From Bifiguratus adelaidae (Eukaryota; Mucoromycota; Endogonomycetes; Endogonales): a stretch of 64,000 bases of DNA. Position 1 is the first letter of the stretch. Each line of letters opens with the position of its first letter. The stretch is from positions 384,051 through 448,050 of the forward strand of contig MVBO01000001.1 of the NCBI GenBank assembly GCA_002261195.1, read 5' to 3'. Below, piece by piece: positions 60,797 through 64,000 of the stretch. The notes beneath the pieces were generated by a model that ran no database searches, had not been told where the DNA came from, and saw only the letters and a program-made list of their open reading frames with translations. The translations under genes and the position numbers were made by a program.

Positions 60797-61219
60797 ATGG
60801 CCTGTATGGGCTCCGTGATAGACAACTTAAAAAGGTATATCCATGTGAATCATTCATTGATTGAATGCGCAAATGTTATTTGTTTTAATGATATCAATAA
60901 GCTCCTGCTTGCTTTGTATCGCCCAATTGATCTTGTTGTTGTTACCTATTCCCAGGTCTACCATGATGTGCTTACTGCGAAAAAAGAACATGACTGTACA
61001 ATCGTTTCTTACAATTTCTTACAATTGACTTCAACAGCGGAACCTTCCACTTTTGGTAAAATGGCGCTCTTTGGATGTGTTCAACCCCCCACGAGCAAGA
61101 GATCAGCCTCTAGTTCAATGACAGTTTACGAGACTTACCTAGGGCGTCTGAACGCAGCGACGCCTTGGCTGACAATGGAAGCAAAAGAATTCGATCCAAA
61201 AATGGAAATTGCCATTTAG
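60797..61219 (+). CDS. Unrecognised small ORF (140 aa), possibly chimeric
   Basis: An uninterrupted ORF from an ATG, MACMGSVIDNLKRY to KMEIAI. The first 90 residues have a natural-looking composition (LIECANVICFNDINKLL, PIDLVVVTYSQVYHDVL) without a recognised family. The last 52 residues run through the 107-bp repeat, which is antisense to the GT32 fragment, so at least this part is not ancestral coding sequence. No introns are needed. It could be the remainder of an older gene joined to repeat DNA, or not a gene at all. Confidence 0.35.
   Translation: MACMGSVIDNLKRYIHVNHSLIECANVICFNDINKLLLALYRPIDLVVVTYSQVYHDVLTAKKEHDCTIVSYNFLQLTSTAEPSTFGKMALFGCVQPPTSKRSASSSMTVYETYLGRLNAATPWLTMEAKEFDPKMEIAI
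61062..61168. repeat. Direct repeat copy B: relic of a second GT32 gene
   Basis: About 8 differences in 107 bp from 59381-59487. Read on the minus strand it retains the exon 2 end (LRSDALG), the donor GTAAGTCTCG and the intron. The acceptor AG is changed to CG, and the following frame (VGLNTSKERH) departs from the GT32 sequence. Homology ends abruptly on both sides. Confidence 0.85.
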
Positions 61220-61349
61220 GACGGCATATCTTTCACGGGAATGACAAAATGAATTATTTGACAGGTATTTATTTCCAAACCGTGATAAATAGCCTGTTCG
61301 GCGGGAAGTTATCTCCCAAGAGACATCCGATTATTCTGCTACTCGGGCC

Positions 61350-62849
61350 ATGGTCAATCACACATCCATCACACATGCTCACGAGGCATTCGACCCAAAA
61401 GATCTTTTCGACGATGAACGCGCCGGCTTTGACATCGTTTGTCCAGATTTTGAGAAGTTTGCCCTTCTTTGCCAGGCCAACATACAAGCAATTATCTCAC
61501 AAGCTGGTGTCGGTCAATCTAAGTCTCATCACACAGGATGCTCGCAGCATCACCGAGGACGGTTTCAGGAGGTTTGAGGATTCGGAGGTCGAGAACATTG
61601 TGGGCAAGAATAGGATCAAGAAATTACAACTCATTATTCAAGGGCAAGACGACGCGTCAGCGAGTTTCCGGGCAGAATCATCAAACAAGACTGCACAGTG
61701 CCACATTCATATGGATACCATGCAAGCAAGAAAGATTGTGGTCGTCAAACAACCAAATGGATGTCACTCGAGCGGATTTCTCACCGTGAACGGCATACTG
61801 CCTATCGACACAACAATGGCGGCCGTCATAGAGTATCTAAAGGCCCGATGCGCGCTTTTGCAAGATGGCTTTACCTCTAGCGCAAAGCTGCTGACATCCA
61901 ACTTTAATGATATTGTCATCGCCATCGGGGACCGAGAGTACGACCTGTTGAACGAGTGCATTGCTCAGTTAACAGCCAGACCAACACAGCTTACTTGGGA
62001 AGCCATGCTTGAGAAATTAAAAAAATAGGCTTCGAGGATCTACACGCTTACTTTGTCAATCATGTCAACCAACTAGCGTCCATTTATGAAGGCCATCCCG
62101 AGATGGAAAGGAATGAGAGGTTGATTCAATTTTTAAATGCTTGGACGACGGGACAGGCTCAAGTCGATGCTATAGCAGAGTTTTTGACAATCTCACTCAA
62201 AGACGAACTTAAGATTTTAAATGAGCCGATCGCTTCATTTTCCTTCCGAGAACAATACAGGAACACGACTCAAGGTTGCCTTGTCGCCGATGCCATCATT
62301 TGCCACACGTGTGATTGCGAAACCTTACCTTCCATCGGGCCAATCAGAAGACCAGTTAATCTGTGCGACATTGTCGAGAAGCGTATCCAGATTGACATAG
62401 TTGATTTCACTGGTGACGGATACTTTGGCATTCAGGGCAGAAAGCTCACCATTTCCAAATTGGATTACGGTCGAATGCGGCTTGTGCAAAACCTATGCGA
62501 AACGGGAACTAGGCCTTGCAGAAACGCTATGCAAGACCTCATGACGGTGTACAGCCACCTTCTCGCCACACCTGAGTGTGTACAACTAACGTGCAAAATG
62601 CGCATCATCGATACCTCAGATTTCCTACAATGGCGACGCAACTTGTCCGCTTTTGACTCGAAGCTTACCACACGTCCTGGTCAAGAATACACTCTATTTT
62701 GCAAACGCTTTCACAGCACGTGGTTCCGCTTGGGCAATGACTTCACCCTTTCGCTTACTCAGAACGCATTCAATCTCGTTATTACCATTGCTGGACTCAT
62801 CATGTCGTTTGCAGGCGTTATACAAGTCGTCCAATGGTTCTTAAAATAA
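61350..62849 (+). CDS. Orphan protein with C-terminal membrane helix, two apparent frameshifts
   Basis: Three ORF segments read as one protein of about 500 aa. An ATG at 61350 gives MVNHTSITHAHEAFDPKD and ERAGFDIVCPDFEKFALLCQ. Near 61513-61520 the frame shifts to SLITQDARSITEDGFRRFED and VVVKQPNGCHSSGFLTVNG. At the A7 run 62019-62025 it shifts back to IGFEDLHAYFVNHVNQLASIY, which joins the last ORF with no stop between. The end is NAFNLVITIAGLIMSFAGVIQVVQWFLK, a tail-type membrane helix. No known domain was recognised. One extra A at the run would restore the second junction exactly. It could be a lineage-specific gene family; the function is unknown. Confidence 0.55.
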
Positions 62850-62965
62850 ATATGCAGCCACGTGCCGATCCCGTATCATGCCACTTGGCCGACATACATC
62901 AGAAACGCAAGCTCGAAAACGTGTCAATAGGTAGATGCCATCTAATGCCTTATCATATATTACAC

Positions 62966-63589
62966 TTAATCAACGATGAGATCCTTTACATTCCAGTCCT
63001 CATAGGTGCCATCAGGCAGATGCCGTCTCACCATCAACGGGATCTTCTTTTCACGTAGTTCTTTCATGGCAATGGCCAGTGGATCTGTCTCACCTCCTAG
63101 GTCGACCAATATAGGTGCGTTCATGCTGGACATAAGCGAATAATGAGCATGCTATCCAAGTGTGATCCAGAGCGTGCCCTGGGTGTCTCTGTCTCTACTG
63201 ACCTTATCTGCAGCGCACGTGTGCCCAGGATCCGCGCCTTTTCGTATTTTGTCATATAGGGTGTCGTTATCTTTTCCTCATTCTCTTTGGCTTGAGACGG
63301 GTCTAGTGTTTCGAATCGCGGACCGTCAGCATCGGCGTTGAAGCGGGTATCCATGGCATCCCCATCTTGTTCTTCAGGGTTCTCTCCCTCTTCACCCTGT
63401 GAGCATACGTGTAAGCGACTAATTGATCGACGGGTCGGTCAGTTTGCTACTCACGTATTCATCGACTTCATAGTCTTGTGGCGGCGAGCTGGCAACATTA
63501 AGTGTTAATAACGTGTACAAACCACTTAGTCATTACCCAATTACATACTCGTAAGTATCAAACGCGTCGTCACCACCGTAATCAGACAT
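62966..63589 (-). CDS. RPB6: RNA polymerase I/II/III shared subunit RPB6 (ABC23)
   Basis: Four exons: 63589-63549, 63488-63455, 63396-63203, 63125-62966 (142 aa). The acidic N-terminal tail ([25 protein letters not shown]) leads into the nearly invariant core [67 protein letters not shown] and a C-terminal LIVD follow. This is the assembly subunit common to all three nuclear RNA polymerases. Length matches the eukaryotic family. Confidence 0.97.
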
Positions 63590-63710
63590 GATGTGTTGTG
63601 CAAAAGTATCGACAGCTTCCCGTCAAACGCTTAAAGCTCAAAATATCCACGTTTGGGCGGTCACGTGACAAATTGTGGCTTCTGTTCTTAGCTTTTATGG
63701 TCGACGAGCG

Positions 63711-64000
63711 TTACATGAAATCATCATAGTCATCGTCAAGTCGGCTGAAAGAGGCAGTCTCCTCTCTGGCAGATGACTTGGAGGCACCTCCAGCCAAGGA
63801 AGGCTTGGAGGCACCCTTCTTTTTGGGTTTGAGAGCTTCTCTTGCCGCTCTTTGCTTCTCGTTTGCAAGAGCAGAAAGAGTGGACGACACTTTTCGCACA
63901 TCCACGTCCCTTAGAGGCACACTAATGTCACGAACAAGTGCGTCGACAAAGTTGGTATATTCACGAGATTTCTAGAGAGTGGTGTGAGCTGGCTTGGCAC
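63711..64000 (-). CDS. Translation initiation factor eIF3 subunit j (Hcr1), C-terminal part, cut by window edge
   Basis: The last exon is 63971-63711 (preceded by a CTCTCTAG acceptor); the rest lies outside the window. It reads REYTNFVDALVRDISVPL, then VRKVSSTLSALANEKQRA, a Lys/Ser/Gly-rich linker and a terminal LDDDYDDFM. The last residues are the eIF3j/Hcr1 hallmark that reaches into the ribosomal A site. The assignment depends on this C-terminal exon only. Confidence 0.85.

Overview
The window is nuclear DNA of a filamentous fungus. Nearly every gene is split by short spliceosomal introns (mostly 45-65 nt, GT-AG). The genes are single eukaryotic units packed a few hundred bases apart on both strands, and there is a Pol III-type tRNA. 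The gene set (RBX1, PAM18, KRR1, DAD1, SAM37, NAA25, NNF1, SNX3, RPB6, eIF3j, ceramide synthase, an RCK-type kinase and a FunK1 kinase) is fungal. The protein flavour suggests an early-diverging (zygomycete-grade, Mucoromycota-like) fungus, but that placement is an inference without database support.

Layout. 0-5 kb: RING-H2 ligase, Nudix hydrolase and a TauD/TfdA dioxygenase. 5.9 kb: tRNA-Gly(GCC), followed by about 1.2 kb without a recognisable gene. 7-11 kb: RBX1, an aquaglyceroporin with an apparent frameshift, and a questin-oxidase-like protein. 11.6-21 kb: a CCCH/RWD/CHY zinc-finger protein, an atypical SDR, a large oligopeptide transporter and PAM18. 21-27 kb: GH20 hexosaminidase, KRR1, DAD1, a SAM37/metaxin protein and a DOPA-dioxygenase-like protein. 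27.5-36.4 kb: 22-exon NAA25, an RCK/Srk1-type kinase and an XRCC4 homologue. 36.4-47 kb: a more degraded stretch with a cysteine-synthase pseudogene, a coiled-coil protein with a dynein-adaptor-like CC1 box, a kelch membrane protein, a dienelactone-hydrolase/SnoaL fusion with an in-frame stop, and a broken FunK1 kinase. 47-58.6 kb: NNF1, a GNAT, SNX3, a GCFC splicing factor, a METTL21-like methyltransferase, a BRE4/ArAE-type membrane transporter and ceramide synthase. 58.7-64 kb: a GT32 glycosyltransferase, a relic of a second GT32 copy, unrecognised open frames, RPB6 and the 3' end of eIF3j.

There is no operon or biosynthetic cluster; most neighbours are functionally unrelated. Several gene pairs are head-to-head with very little DNA between start codons (28 bp for the methyltransferase/ArAE pair, 53 bp for XRCC4/cysteine synthase). 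The exon coordinates below were derived by hand. In intact genes each junction was checked for GT-AG (one GC-AG) and for a continuous frame.

A recurring oddity is single-base frameshifts in otherwise well-conserved genes, mostly in homopolymer runs. These may be consensus errors rather than biology. The cysteine-synthase and FunK1 loci carry additional lesions and look like real pseudogenes.
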